Source: Methanobacteriota archaeon
Lineage (GTDB): Archaea; Thermoplasmatota; Thermoplasmata; RBG-16-68-12
DNA: 7,226 bases
Reading direction: 5' to 3'
NCBI GenBank assembly: GCA_005878665.1
Contig: VBLR01000109.1
Span: forward strand, 1 to 7,226
Under the pieces are notes generated by a model. The model was not told the DNA's origin. It saw only the letters and a program-made list of their open reading frames with translations, and made no database searches. The translations under genes and the position numbers were made by a program. Each line of letters opens with the position of its first letter. Position 1 is the stretch's first letter. Shown here one piece after another: positions 1-6,408 of the stretch.

Positions 1-1
1 G

Positions 2-1258
2 TCGCGGCTCTTCCTCACCGGGAGCCAGGCGACCGCCCTCGGGAAGCTGTACGGCGGGATGCGATTCCAGACGTACTATCCAATCACCCCCGCGTCCGAT
101 GAGAGTGAGTTCCTCGAGGAGAACGAGGTGCTCGAACTGAATGGACACGGCCTGAGTCCTGAGGCCTCCGAGGCATCGGCGGCCAAGAAAGGGGGGGCCT
201 CCATCTTGGTCGTCCAGACGGAAGACGAGATTGCTGCAATCACGATGGCGACGGGGGCCGCGCTGACGGGCGCTCGCTCCGCGACGGCGACATCCGGTCC
301 CGGCTTCTCCCTGATGATGGAGGGCATCGGATGGGCCTCGATCAACGAGGTGCCGGTCGTGATCACGCTCTACCAGCGTGCCGGCCCGAGCACCGGAATG
401 CCGACTCGCCACGAGCAAGGCGACCTGCGGTTCGCACTCCATGCAGGCCACGGCGAGAGCCCGCGGATCCTCCTCGCCTCGGGCGACTTCGACGAGTGCA
501 TCCGAGACGGCCTCCTGGCCTTCAACTACGCGGACCGGTACCAGATGCCGGTGATCCATCTCGTCGATAAGGCGCTCGCGAACAGCTACGCCACGACACC
601 GGTCCCGGACCTCTCCGATCTTCGGATCGACCGGGGAATCCTCGCCGACGGGAGCAACGGCTACTCCAAAGACAATCCATACAAGCGGTTCGACCTCGGC
701 AATGGGCCTTTGTCCCCTCGGGCATTCTTGGGTCAGGAAGGGACGATCTTCTGGAACACCGGCGACGAACACGAGGAACGGGGACACATCACGGAGGACC
801 CGGCGGTTCGGAATGCGATGATGGAGAAGCGCTTCGCCAAGCTCGACCTCGCCGCGAAGGAGATTCCGCGCGACGTCAAGCTGCGGTACTTCGGTCCGAA
901 GGACGCCGCGACGGTCATCGTGAGCTGGGGATCGACGAAGGGCGCGCTGCTCGATGCGCTGGACCGGCTCTGGGCGGAGGGCGTGAAAGTCGGCTACCTC
1001 CATGTTCGGCTGATCAATCCGTTCCCGGCGGCGGAGATCCTCCCGTACCTCGCGAAAGCGAAACGGCGAATCGGGATCGAGATGAATTTCGGGGCGCAGC
1101 TCGCCGGAATCGTCCGGGAGCATACGGGCGTCGAGATGACTCACTTCATCGTGAAGTACAACGGCCGCCCGATGTCGAACACGGAGCTGTACGACGCCAT
1201 CAAGACGGTCCTCCGCGGGAAAGCGGAGCGAAGGACGGTGTTGACCCGTGGCTCTTGA
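2..1258 (+). CDS. 2-oxoacid:ferredoxin oxidoreductase, alpha subunit (5' partial)
   Basis: This subunit works with the beta subunit downstream to decarboxylate a 2-oxo acid (pyruvate, 2-oxoglutarate or similar) with CoA, giving acyl-CoA, CO2 and reduced ferredoxin in the cytoplasm. The reading frame is open to the window edge, and 418 residues are visible. The ATG at 59 is not the start, because conserved sequence (LFLTGSQATALGKLYGG) precedes it. The hallmark YPITP motif lies at 77-91, followed by VVQTEDEIAA, SGPGFS (293-310) and RAGPSTGMPT (377-406), the substrate/TPP-facing segments of the family. The later block with FWNTGDEHEERGHI and the C-terminal INPFPAAEI segment are also typical. In archaeal and aerobic members such as the Sulfolobus enzyme, a gamma domain of about 200 residues is fused N-terminally. 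The YPITP position is compatible with such a fusion upstream of the window, but this cannot be seen. The substrate cannot be decided from sequence. The gene overlaps the beta gene by 11 bp, so co-translation is likely. Confidence 0.95.
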   Translation, partial: SRLFLTGSQATALGKLYGGMRFQTYYPITPASDESEFLEENEVLELNGHGLSPEASEASAAKKGGASILVVQTEDEIAAITMATGAALTGARSATATSGPGFSLMMEGIGWASINEVPVVITLYQRAGPSTGMPTRHEQGDLRFALHAGHGESPRILLASGDFDECIRDGLLAFNYADRYQMPVIHLVDKALANSYATTPVPDLSDLRIDRGILADGSNGYSKDNPYKRFDLGNGPLSPRAFLGQEGTIFWNTGDEHEERGHITEDPAVRNAMMEKRFAKLDLAAKEIPRDVKLRYFGPKDAATVIVSWGSTKGALLDALDRLWAEGVKVGYLHVRLINPFPAAEILPYLAKAKRRIGIEMNFGAQLAGIVREHTGVEMTHFIVKYNGRPMSNTELYDAIKTVLRGKAERRTVLTRGS

Positions 1259-2231
1259 ACAGATCCTGAAGCCTTCGGACTTTGCGACCGAAGTCCACAA
1301 TGACTGGTGTCCAGGGTGTGGGGACTTCGGCATCCTGCGGACGATCCAGATGGCCCTGGCCGAGCTCAAGATGGAGCCCCACCGCGTCACGATCGTCTCG
1401 GGGATCGGGTGTTCCGCGAAGACGGTCCACTACGTGAAGACGTACGGGATTCACACCTTGCACGGCCGTGCGCTTCCGTACGCCACCGGCGTCAAGCTGG
1501 CGAATCCGCAGTTGAAGGTCCTCTGCCTGAGCGGGGACGGAGACGGCCTCGGGATCGGCGGCGGGCACTTCGTGAATGCGGGCCGTCGGAACCTGGACAT
1601 GTTGTACATCATCCACGACAACGGCGTCTACGGGCTGACGAAGGGCCAAGCCTCGCCGACCCTCAAGCTCGGCGTCCAGACGAAGTCCCTCGCCCATCCG
1701 AACATCAACGAGGCCGTCAACCCGATCTGGCTCGCCCTCGCCGCGGGCGCGACATGGGTCGGCCGCGGCTACTCGTACGACATCAAACATCTCGTCGCGA
1801 CGATCAAACAAGGGATTGAGCACAAAGGCTACGCGTTCCTCGATGTCCTCCAGCCGTGCCCGACGTACAACGATCTCAATACGAAAGAGTGGTACGGGGG
1901 CGAGGATCGCAAAGACGCCACGACGGGGCGAGCGTTGCCGCGCGTCTACAAGCTCGAGGATGAAGGCTTCGATCCGGTGGTCCATGAGCCGTCCGAAGTC
2001 GAGAAGAAGACCACGCAGGCGCTAGAGAAGGCCCTCGAGTGGGGAGACCGCATCCCGATCGGCGTTTTCTACAAGAACGAGCACGTGCTGACGTTCGAGG
2101 AGCGCATCGCGCAGCGCGTGCCCACGTACATGGAGCACCCGCCCGCCCTCCAGCCGATCGCAGGCCCGAACGGCGAACCGAGGACGGACCTGACCCCGCT
2201 CATGCAGCGCCTGATGTTCAAGGCCGAGTGA
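1248..2231 (+). CDS. 2-oxoacid:ferredoxin oxidoreductase, beta subunit
   Basis: This is the catalytic subunit that binds thiamine pyrophosphate and one [4Fe-4S] cluster, completing the oxidoreductase with the alpha subunit. The protein has 327 residues. CPGCG near the N-terminus supplies Cys21 and Cys24. Cys55 in GIGCSAK and Cys204 in QPCPTYN complete the four cluster ligands seen in two-subunit archaeal enzymes. The TPP/Mg motif is GDGDGLGIGGGH (96-107) followed by the Asn-rich HDNGVYGLTKGQ segment (123-134). The C-terminal IPIGVFY...FEERI element is also usual. The start is a GTG lying inside the last codons of the alpha gene. A purine-rich AAGGA occurs 12 bp upstream, and the next downstream starts would delete the conserved N-terminus. 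The protein is slightly longer than many homologues because of its C-terminal tail. The 3' end overlaps the convergent regulator gene by 14 bp. Substrate specificity (pyruvate versus 2-oxoglutarate or broad) is unresolved. Confidence 0.96.
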   Translation: MALEQILKPSDFATEVHNDWCPGCGDFGILRTIQMALAELKMEPHRVTIVSGIGCSAKTVHYVKTYGIHTLHGRALPYATGVKLANPQLKVLCLSGDGDGLGIGGGHFVNAGRRNLDMLYIIHDNGVYGLTKGQASPTLKLGVQTKSLAHPNINEAVNPIWLALAAGATWVGRGYSYDIKHLVATIKQGIEHKGYAFLDVLQPCPTYNDLNTKEWYGGEDRKDATTGRALPRVYKLEDEGFDPVVHEPSEVEKKTTQALEKALEWGDRIPIGVFYKNEHVLTFEERIAQRVPTYMEHPPALQPIAGPNGEPRTDLTPLMQRLMFKAE

Positions 2232-3066
2232 CGGCCACGCGCTTCGCCGCACGGTCCTCTTCGAGGAGATCGACCGCGGGCTTCCCCATCTCCCAGATCC
2301 GCTCGGCCATCTCGGACATCGCGTCGGCGATCGCCGGGTCGTCGGTCCAGATGGCGATGTCGTCGCCCCGGTACGACGAGTCGTCATCCGGGATCGGATG
2401 GCTCATCAGGAATTCCTTTCCGTCGAACACGTGCATGTAGACGGGCATCATGAAGTCGATGTGGCGCACCTCCGCGTGTTTCAGGAGCACCCGCACGTCG
2501 TCCCGATTGTCCGGCGTGAAGCAGAAGGCGTACTTCAGGCGAACTCCTTGTTTCGCTTTGTCGACGAGGTCTGGCATGAAGGCGCCGAGGATCCGTCCCG
2601 GGCTCTTCGTCGTCCCGATGCCGATCACCTCCCGCGTCGCTCCGTCGTACATATGGAGGAGTCGCTCCCGCACGTTCTTCCGTCCGTAGATCGCTTCGAA
2701 CCGGCCTCGTGATTCCGGTTCCCGCTCGGCGCTGATCGCGAACTCGCGTGCGAGCGTTTCCAATCCCGAGTCGATTTGCTTCGCCCGCGAGCGCAGGTCG
2801 TCCGCGAGGGCCTGCAGGTACGTCGCGAACGGCACGGCCTTGTATCGGAGCGGGGTCTCGGGAAGGATCTGCACGAGCCCTTTCTCGTGGAGCTGCTGCA
2901 TCGTCGCATAGATCCGCGTCCGCGGGACCTTGGAGATCGGCGAGATTTGGCTCGCGGTCGCCGAGCCGAGGTCCAACAGCGTGAGGTACACCCGAGCCTG
3001 GTACTCGGTCAGCCCGTGCTCCGTCATCTTTCGGAGGCGATCCTGATTGATGGGCACGCCAATCAT
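2218..3066 (-). CDS. TrmB-family transcriptional regulator
   Basis: This is a predicted DNA-binding regulator of the archaeal TrmB family, whose known members control sugar and central carbon metabolism. From the ATG at 3066 it has 282 residues. A winged helix-turn-helix occupies about residues 18-82 (GLTEYQARVYLTLLDLG, then the recognition region SKVPRTRIYATMQQLHEKG). A helical, probably coiled-coil linker follows at about 86-110, then a C-terminal sensor-type domain at about 121-260 that opens with EAIYGRKNVRERLL. No membrane segment or signal peptide is seen. The frame stays open further upstream to 3294, but that extension is Arg/Ser-rich, lacks family similarity and crosses the start of the divergent gene, so I reject it. 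GTG at 3057 and ATG at 3027 are alternative starts. It sits between the oxidoreductase and the FAD dehydrogenase, so regulation of one or both, and of itself, is a reasonable inference. The ligand is unknown. Confidence 0.88.
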   Translation of the reverse strand: MIGVPINQDRLRKMTEHGLTEYQARVYLTLLDLGSATASQISPISKVPRTRIYATMQQLHEKGLVQILPETPLRYKAVPFATYLQALADDLRSRAKQIDSGLETLAREFAISAEREPESRGRFEAIYGRKNVRERLLHMYDGATREVIGIGTTKSPGRILGAFMPDLVDKAKQGVRLKYAFCFTPDNRDDVRVLLKHAEVRHIDFMMPVYMHVFDGKEFLMSHPIPDDDSSYRGDDIAIWTDDPAIADAMSEMAERIWEMGKPAVDLLEEDRAAKRVAVTRP

Positions 3067-3161
3067 CGAAGGCGCTGCGCGCCATAAACGTTGTTCCCGC
3101 CTTCGGTGACACGCGGCGGCGAAAAGGGCAAGTGAGTCGCTCGCGTTCGTGCGTCGTTCGG
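3067..3161. promoter_or_regulatory. Divergent promoter region with a GC-rich palindrome
   Basis: This short region lies between the TrmB-like gene (-) and the FAD dehydrogenase (+). On the minus strand TTTATGG (about 3082-3088) resembles an archaeal TATA element 18-22 bases before the ATG at 3066. That spacing is short for this start and would fit the alternative starts at 3057 or 3027 better. A perfect inverted repeat GGCGC-TGC-GCGCC (3071-3083) lies between this element and the regulator start, a natural place for an autoregulatory operator. The element does not match the TACT-N3-AGTA core described for halobacterial TrmB sites. Assignment is by position only. Confidence 0.4.
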
Positions 3162-4754
3162 ATGACAGGCTCGACGGATGATTCGACCCTCCGACGATCC
3201 TTGGAGGACGCGATTGGACCGGAGAAAGTCCGCACCGATGATGCCAGCCGTCGAACCTACTCGACCGACGCGAGCCCGTGTGCCGTCGAGCCACGGGCGG
3301 TGGCGTTCGCGGAATCCGAGGACGACATCCGTGCGGTCCTCCGGGTGTGTCGCACGCTCGAGGTCCCCATCACGCCGCGGGCATCGGGGACGTCCCTCTC
3401 CGGCGCCGCGATCGGTCCGGGTGTCGTGCTGGACACCACTCGATTTCACCGCATTCTTGAGTTCGACGCCGGGCGCGCTCTGATCCGTGTCGAGCCCGGG
3501 ATTCTCCTCACCGAGTTGAATGTCTTTCTTGCGGACCACGGGATGCGATTCGCTCCCGATCCGGGGAGCCAAGACCTGTGCCGGATCGGAGGCATGGTCG
3601 GCCACAACGCCTCGGGATACCGCAGCGTGAAGTACGGTCAGACGCGGGATCATGTCCAGGGTCTCAAAGTCCTCCTGGCCGACGGCACATCCCTCGACGC
3701 CCATGACGTCCCGTTGGACGGCGCGGAATGGCGGGAGCTCGTCGGTCGCGCGGAAGGACTCGAGCGGGTCCGACGTGAGATGGATGCCCACCGGGACGCG
3801 ATTCTCTCGAGTCGCCGCCCGATTCGGAAGCATTCGTCCGGGTACGAGCTCGTCGGCCTCATGGAATCGCTCGCCCGCGGCGTCTTTCCGCTCGCCGCGT
3901 TGTTCGTCGGCAGCGAAGGCACCCTTGGGCTCGTGACCGAAGTCACGTTGAAGGTCCTGCCGATCCCGGCTAGTCGCGTCACGCTGCTCCTCTACCTCGA
4001 CCGGTTCCCGGATCTCGGCCCGGCCGTCGCGGACATCATGACGTGGGGTCCGAGTGCCATAGAGGCCGTTGACGGGGATTCGCTCGCCCTGCTCGACCGA
4101 GAGGCGCTTGGGGTTCCCCGCGAGGCGAAGGCGATGCTCCTCGTCGAGTTCGATGCGGGCGATATCGAAGCGATTGCGGACGCGGTGGTGAAGCGGGTCG
4201 CAACGGCCTATCCGTTGAGTCGGGCCGCCGAGATCGCGTTCGATCCGGTTCGTCAATCGGCGCTCTGGAGAGTTCGCCGATCCCTATTCCCGACGATCAT
4301 TCAGCGTCCGGGTCCGCGCAAAGCATGGGGCTTCGTGGAAGACCCGATCGTCCCGCGCGACCGGGTGCCGGAGTTCATGGAATTCCTGGTCGACCTCGCG
4401 CGGCGTCACGGGACCGTCGCGGGGATCTACGGCCACATCGGAGACGGGAACACGCACTATCGCCCGTTCTTCGATCCGACGGATCCACAAGACTTCGAGC
4501 GGATGCAGGCCTTGCGAGAAGAATTCGATCGCGCGCTGCTCGAGCGGTTTCAGGGCGCGCCGTCCGGTGAACACGGAATCGGACGGATCCGCGCGGAGAC
4601 GTTGCCCCGGGTCTGGGGCGCCGAAGTCTACGGTGTGATGCGACGGATCAAGGAGGCGCTCGATCCGCGCGGTCTCTTGAATCCCGGCGTCATGTTCTCG
4701 CCGGACCCGTGGTGGACCACCTGGGGCGGACTCGAATCTCGCGTCCCGATGTGA
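3162..4754 (+). CDS. FAD-linked 2-hydroxyacid dehydrogenase (GlcD / D-lactate / D-2-hydroxyglutarate dehydrogenase type)
   Basis: This is a flavoenzyme of the vanillyl-alcohol oxidase fold that oxidises a D-2-hydroxy acid to a 2-oxo acid, passing electrons to a carrier that is not evident here. From the ATG at 3162 it has 530 residues. The N-terminal FAD-binding domain shows PRASGTSLSG (72-81), HNASGYRSVKYG (148-159) and SEGTLGLVTEVTLKVLP (251-267). The C-terminal FAD-oxidase domain has GHIGDGNTH (424-432) and SGEHGIG (468-474). His425, His432 and Glu470 match the metal ligands, and His471 the catalytic base, of D-2-hydroxyglutarate and D-lactate dehydrogenases. It ends soon after the usual DPRGLLNPG (501-509), so the CCG/Fe-S domain fused in some homologues is absent. 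A GTG at 3132 would add ten Arg/Ser-rich residues. Neither start has a clear ribosome site, and I prefer the ATG. Glycolate, D-lactate and D-2-hydroxyglutarate cannot be told apart by eye. Confidence 0.92.
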   Translation: MTGSTDDSTLRRSLEDAIGPEKVRTDDASRRTYSTDASPCAVEPRAVAFAESEDDIRAVLRVCRTLEVPITPRASGTSLSGAAIGPGVVLDTTRFHRILEFDAGRALIRVEPGILLTELNVFLADHGMRFAPDPGSQDLCRIGGMVGHNASGYRSVKYGQTRDHVQGLKVLLADGTSLDAHDVPLDGAEWRELVGRAEGLERVRREMDAHRDAILSSRRPIRKHSSGYELVGLMESLARGVFPLAALFVGSEGTLGLVTEVTLKVLPIPASRVTLLLYLDRFPDLGPAVADIMTWGPSAIEAVDGDSLALLDREALGVPREAKAMLLVEFDAGDIEAIADAVVKRVATAYPLSRAAEIAFDPVRQSALWRVRRSLFPTIIQRPGPRKAWGFVEDPIVPRDRVPEFMEFLVDLARRHGTVAGIYGHIGDGNTHYRPFFDPTDPQDFERMQALREEFDRALLERFQGAPSGEHGIGRIRAETLPRVWGAEVYGVMRRIKEALDPRGLLNPGVMFSPDPWWTTWGGLESRVPM

Positions 4755-4928
4755 TGCGTGCCCAACCTTTAAGCCGACCGGGGGAGTGCGTTCCATCGAG
4801 CTGCGAACGCGGACCGTTGCCCGGAGGCTATCGGGGATGCAAACCTGCGAACGAAGGGTTAAGAGCGACCCGGATATTCGAGCCATCCGGGAGCGAGTCT
4901 CGGGCCACAGCTCAGGGGTCCTGAACAG
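4755..4928 (+). promoter_or_regulatory. Intergenic control region upstream of nuoB
   Basis: No gene is visible in these 174 bases. Candidate archaeal TATA-like elements are CCTTTAAG (4767-4774) and GGGTTAAGAG (4856-4865). A start about 25 bases downstream of the second would give a leader of roughly 40 bases. Three repeat structures are visible: the inverted repeat GCGTTC / GAACGC (4788-4793 and 4805-4810), a 9-bp direct repeat CTGCGAACG (4801-4809 and 4845-4853), and the inverted repeat CCCGGAT / ATCCGGG (4869-4875 and 4885-4891). A weak GGGGTC (4915-4920) lies before the nuoB ATG. Together these suggest a regulated promoter, but no regulator can be named. Confidence 0.5.
4869..4891. repeat. 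7-bp perfect inverted repeat before nuoB
   Basis: CCCGGAT (4869-4875) is repeated in inverse as ATCCGGG (4885-4891) with a 9-base spacer. It lies 37 bases before the nuoB start and just after the TATA-like GGGTTAAG. It could be an operator overlapping the transcription start, or a hairpin in the leader. There is no T-run after it, so an intrinsic terminator is unlikely. Confidence 0.5.
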
Positions 4929-5594
4929 ATGATTCAGCGCGCGGAGCAGGCGAACATCGTCGGCCTCCGCTCGAAGGATTTCGTCCAGTGGGTCGAGGAG
5001 AACATCGACGCCCCGATGAAACGCGGACCCGGCGGCGCCATCCTCGAACGGCTCAAGGCGGGCCTCGTCGGCGAATTCTTCAACTGGGCGAAACGGAACT
5101 CCACGTGGCCGTTGCACTTCGGCATCATGTGCTGCGCGATCGAGATGGCCGCGACCTCCGATCCGCGCTACGATATCGAGCGGTTCGGGGTCATCTACCG
5201 CTCTTCGCCGCGGCAATGCGACGTGCTCCTCCTGAACGGCCCGATTTCGCTCAAGCTCCGGCCCGCGGTCCGCCGGCTTTACGAGCAGATGGCGGAACCG
5301 AAATGGGTCATCGCGATGGGCGAGTGCACGATCTGCGGCGGTCCGTACTACGACTCCTACTCGGTCGTCAAGGGGTCCTACACGTTCGTCCCGACGGACA
5401 TCTTCATCCCCGGCTGTCCCGTGCGGCCGGAAGCGCTGATCGACGGCTTCCTGAAACTCAGCGCGAAGATCAAGGCAGAACGGACGGGTTGGGTGCGGAC
5501 GAAGAAGGGCCGCCTCGTCAGCGCGCGTGAGGGCCAGCTGATGGACATGCAGAAAGGCGAGTACACCTATGAAGTCCCCCAAGTCCGAAGCTAA
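4929..5594 (+). CDS. nuoB: NADH-quinone oxidoreductase-like subunit B (NuoB/FpoB)
   Basis: This subunit holds cluster N2, the last [4Fe-4S] centre before quinone, in the peripheral arm of complex I and Fpo-type relatives. The protein has 221 residues. The tandem cysteines Cys68-Cys69 (FGIMCCAIEM), Cys133 (MGECTICGG) and Cys163 (PGCPVRPE) are the four expected cluster ligands with normal spacing. The flanking RYDIERFG, SPRQCDV and YDSYSVVKG segments are family signatures. The tandem CC separates it from the small subunits of Ech/Mbh hydrogenases. Two extra cysteines, Cys97 and Cys136, lie near the cluster region, where many homologues carry Ala or Ser. The N-terminus is about 45 residues before the conserved core and the C-terminus has a basic tail after the family core. 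The ATG is preceded by GGGGTC but has no strong ribosome site. The stop overlaps the following gene by 26 bp. The usual neighbours nuoA and nuoC are not in this window. Confidence 0.95.
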   Translation: MIQRAEQANIVGLRSKDFVQWVEENIDAPMKRGPGGAILERLKAGLVGEFFNWAKRNSTWPLHFGIMCCAIEMAATSDPRYDIERFGVIYRSSPRQCDVLLLNGPISLKLRPAVRRLYEQMAEPKWVIAMGECTICGGPYYDSYSVVKGSYTFVPTDIFIPGCPVRPEALIDGFLKLSAKIKAERTGWVRTKKGRLVSAREGQLMDMQKGEYTYEVPQVRS

Positions 5595-6408
5595 GGCCGG
5601 CCCGAAAGTCGGAACGGTCGGGGGGACCGTCCGCCCGCTCCTCGCGACGATCAAGCAGGCGTTGGTCACGATGCCGGGGATCAACCGCCTCATCCCCGGA
5701 GGACGGAAGCCGGTCACGCACCTCTACCCCTATCAGAAGGTCGAACTCCCCCTGGCGTTTCGTGGGCAGCACAGCATCGACTGGTTCAAGTGCATCGGCT
5801 GTGAGCTGTGCGCGAAGGTCTGTCCGAACGAATGCATCTACTTCGAGTTCTACGAGGTCGAGCCGACTTCCGAGTATCTCCATCCGAGCCGAGCCCAGCT
5901 CGATGAGATGAAGAAGATCATCCGGAGGCCCGCGGTCGATGTCGGGCACTGCCTGTTCTGTGGGAACTGTATGGAATACTGCCCGACGGATGCGTGGAAC
6001 TTCACCCAGGAATTCGAACTCGCCGACTATGCGCGAGAGGACCTGTACTACCGCGCGGACGAGCTCCGGATGCCGAAGGAGAACTCGGACAAGGAGATCG
6101 TGTTGATCAACCGCATCGGCGAGCACCCGATCCTTGAGGTGGACGTCTGCATCGGCTGCCGCAAGTGCGAGCGTGAGTGTCCGACCCGATGCATCGACAT
6201 GCTCGACGGTCCGAACGATCGGAAAGGCAAGCCGATCGTCATCCCGGAGTTCGACTACACGAAGTGCATCGGCTGCCAGCAGTGTGTCGACGTGTGCCCC
6301 GTCGACTGCCTCCACATGGAGGAGATCGGATACAAAGATCTGGAAGGATTCTACCACATCAACCTCCAGGGCGAAGTCAAGTTGCTCGAGGAGCAGGTCG
6401 AAAAGTAA
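5569..6408 (+). CDS. nuoI: NuoI-like subunit fused to an extra 2[4Fe-4S] ferredoxin module
   Basis: This is a predicted iron-sulfur subunit that carries electrons to NuoB in the peripheral arm of a complex I-like enzyme. The protein has 279 residues, longer than typical NuoI/FpoI (about 130-200). Residues 50-160 are NuoI-like: the YPYQKVELPLAFRGQH approach, then CIGCELCAKVCP (Cys75, 78, 81, 85) and CLFCGNCMEYCP (Cys128, 131, 134, 138). After a charged linker (about 150-190) a second ferredoxin module follows: CIGCRKCERECP (Cys194, 197, 200, 204) and CIGCQQCVDVCP (Cys233, 236, 239, 243). This predicts four [4Fe-4S] clusters. The N-terminal 20 residues are Lys/Gly-rich, and no transmembrane helix is evident. 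The start ATG lies 26 bp inside nuoB, with AAGGCGA about nine bases upstream, so the pair is probably translated together. The second module could be an internal electron-entry site for ferredoxin. Alternatively the protein could serve as a separate polyferredoxin rather than as the main NuoI. Confidence 0.9.
   Translation: MKSPKSEAKAGPKVGTVGGTVRPLLATIKQALVTMPGINRLIPGGRKPVTHLYPYQKVELPLAFRGQHSIDWFKCIGCELCAKVCPNECIYFEFYEVEPTSEYLHPSRAQLDEMKKIIRRPAVDVGHCLFCGNCMEYCPTDAWNFTQEFELADYAREDLYYRADELRMPKENSDKEIVLINRIGEHPILEVDVCIGCRKCERECPTRCIDMLDGPNDRKGKPIVIPEFDYTKCIGCQQCVDVCPVDCLHMEEIGYKDLEGFYHINLQGEVKLLEEQVEK

Noticed and set aside
59..1258. ATG at 59 as the start of the alpha subunit
   Set aside because: The frame is open to the window edge and the residues before it are conserved family sequence, so the gene is truncated by the window, not started here.
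1200..1985. 261-codon open frame on the minus strand opposite the beta subunit
   Set aside because: It is antisense to a gene with all catalytic motifs and is explained by high GC at third codon positions.
3067..3294. N-terminal extension of the TrmB-like protein to 3294
   Set aside because: The 76 extra residues are Arg/Ser-rich with no family similarity and would overlap the divergent FAD gene by more than 100 bases.
3063..4256. 397-codon open frame on the minus strand, antisense to the FAD dehydrogenase
   Set aside because: It is rich in Arg, Asp, Glu and His with no recognisable motif, as expected for the complement of a high-GC gene, and it lies wholly against a clearly real gene.
4869..4902. 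Intrinsic terminator for the FAD dehydrogenase
   Set aside because: The hairpin potential is real, but no T-run follows and it lies more than 110 bases after the stop, close to the next start. An operator or leader hairpin is more plausible.
4929..5594. Hydrogenase small subunit (Ech/Mbh type) instead of NuoB
   Set aside because: The tandem Cys-Cys and the RYDIERFG and SPRQ segments are NuoB-type, and no hydrogenase large subunit with NiFe ligands is present.
4284..5717. 477-codon open frame on the minus strand across the FAD gene 3' end, the intergenic region and nuoB
   Set aside because: The length is striking, but it is antisense to two well-supported genes and runs through the nuoB promoter. 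The composition is shadow-like and no domain is recognisable.
5518..6357. 279-codon open frame on the minus strand opposite nuoI
   Set aside because: It is the complement of the Cys-rich ferredoxin gene and shows no motif of its own. The forward gene has four intact cluster motifs.
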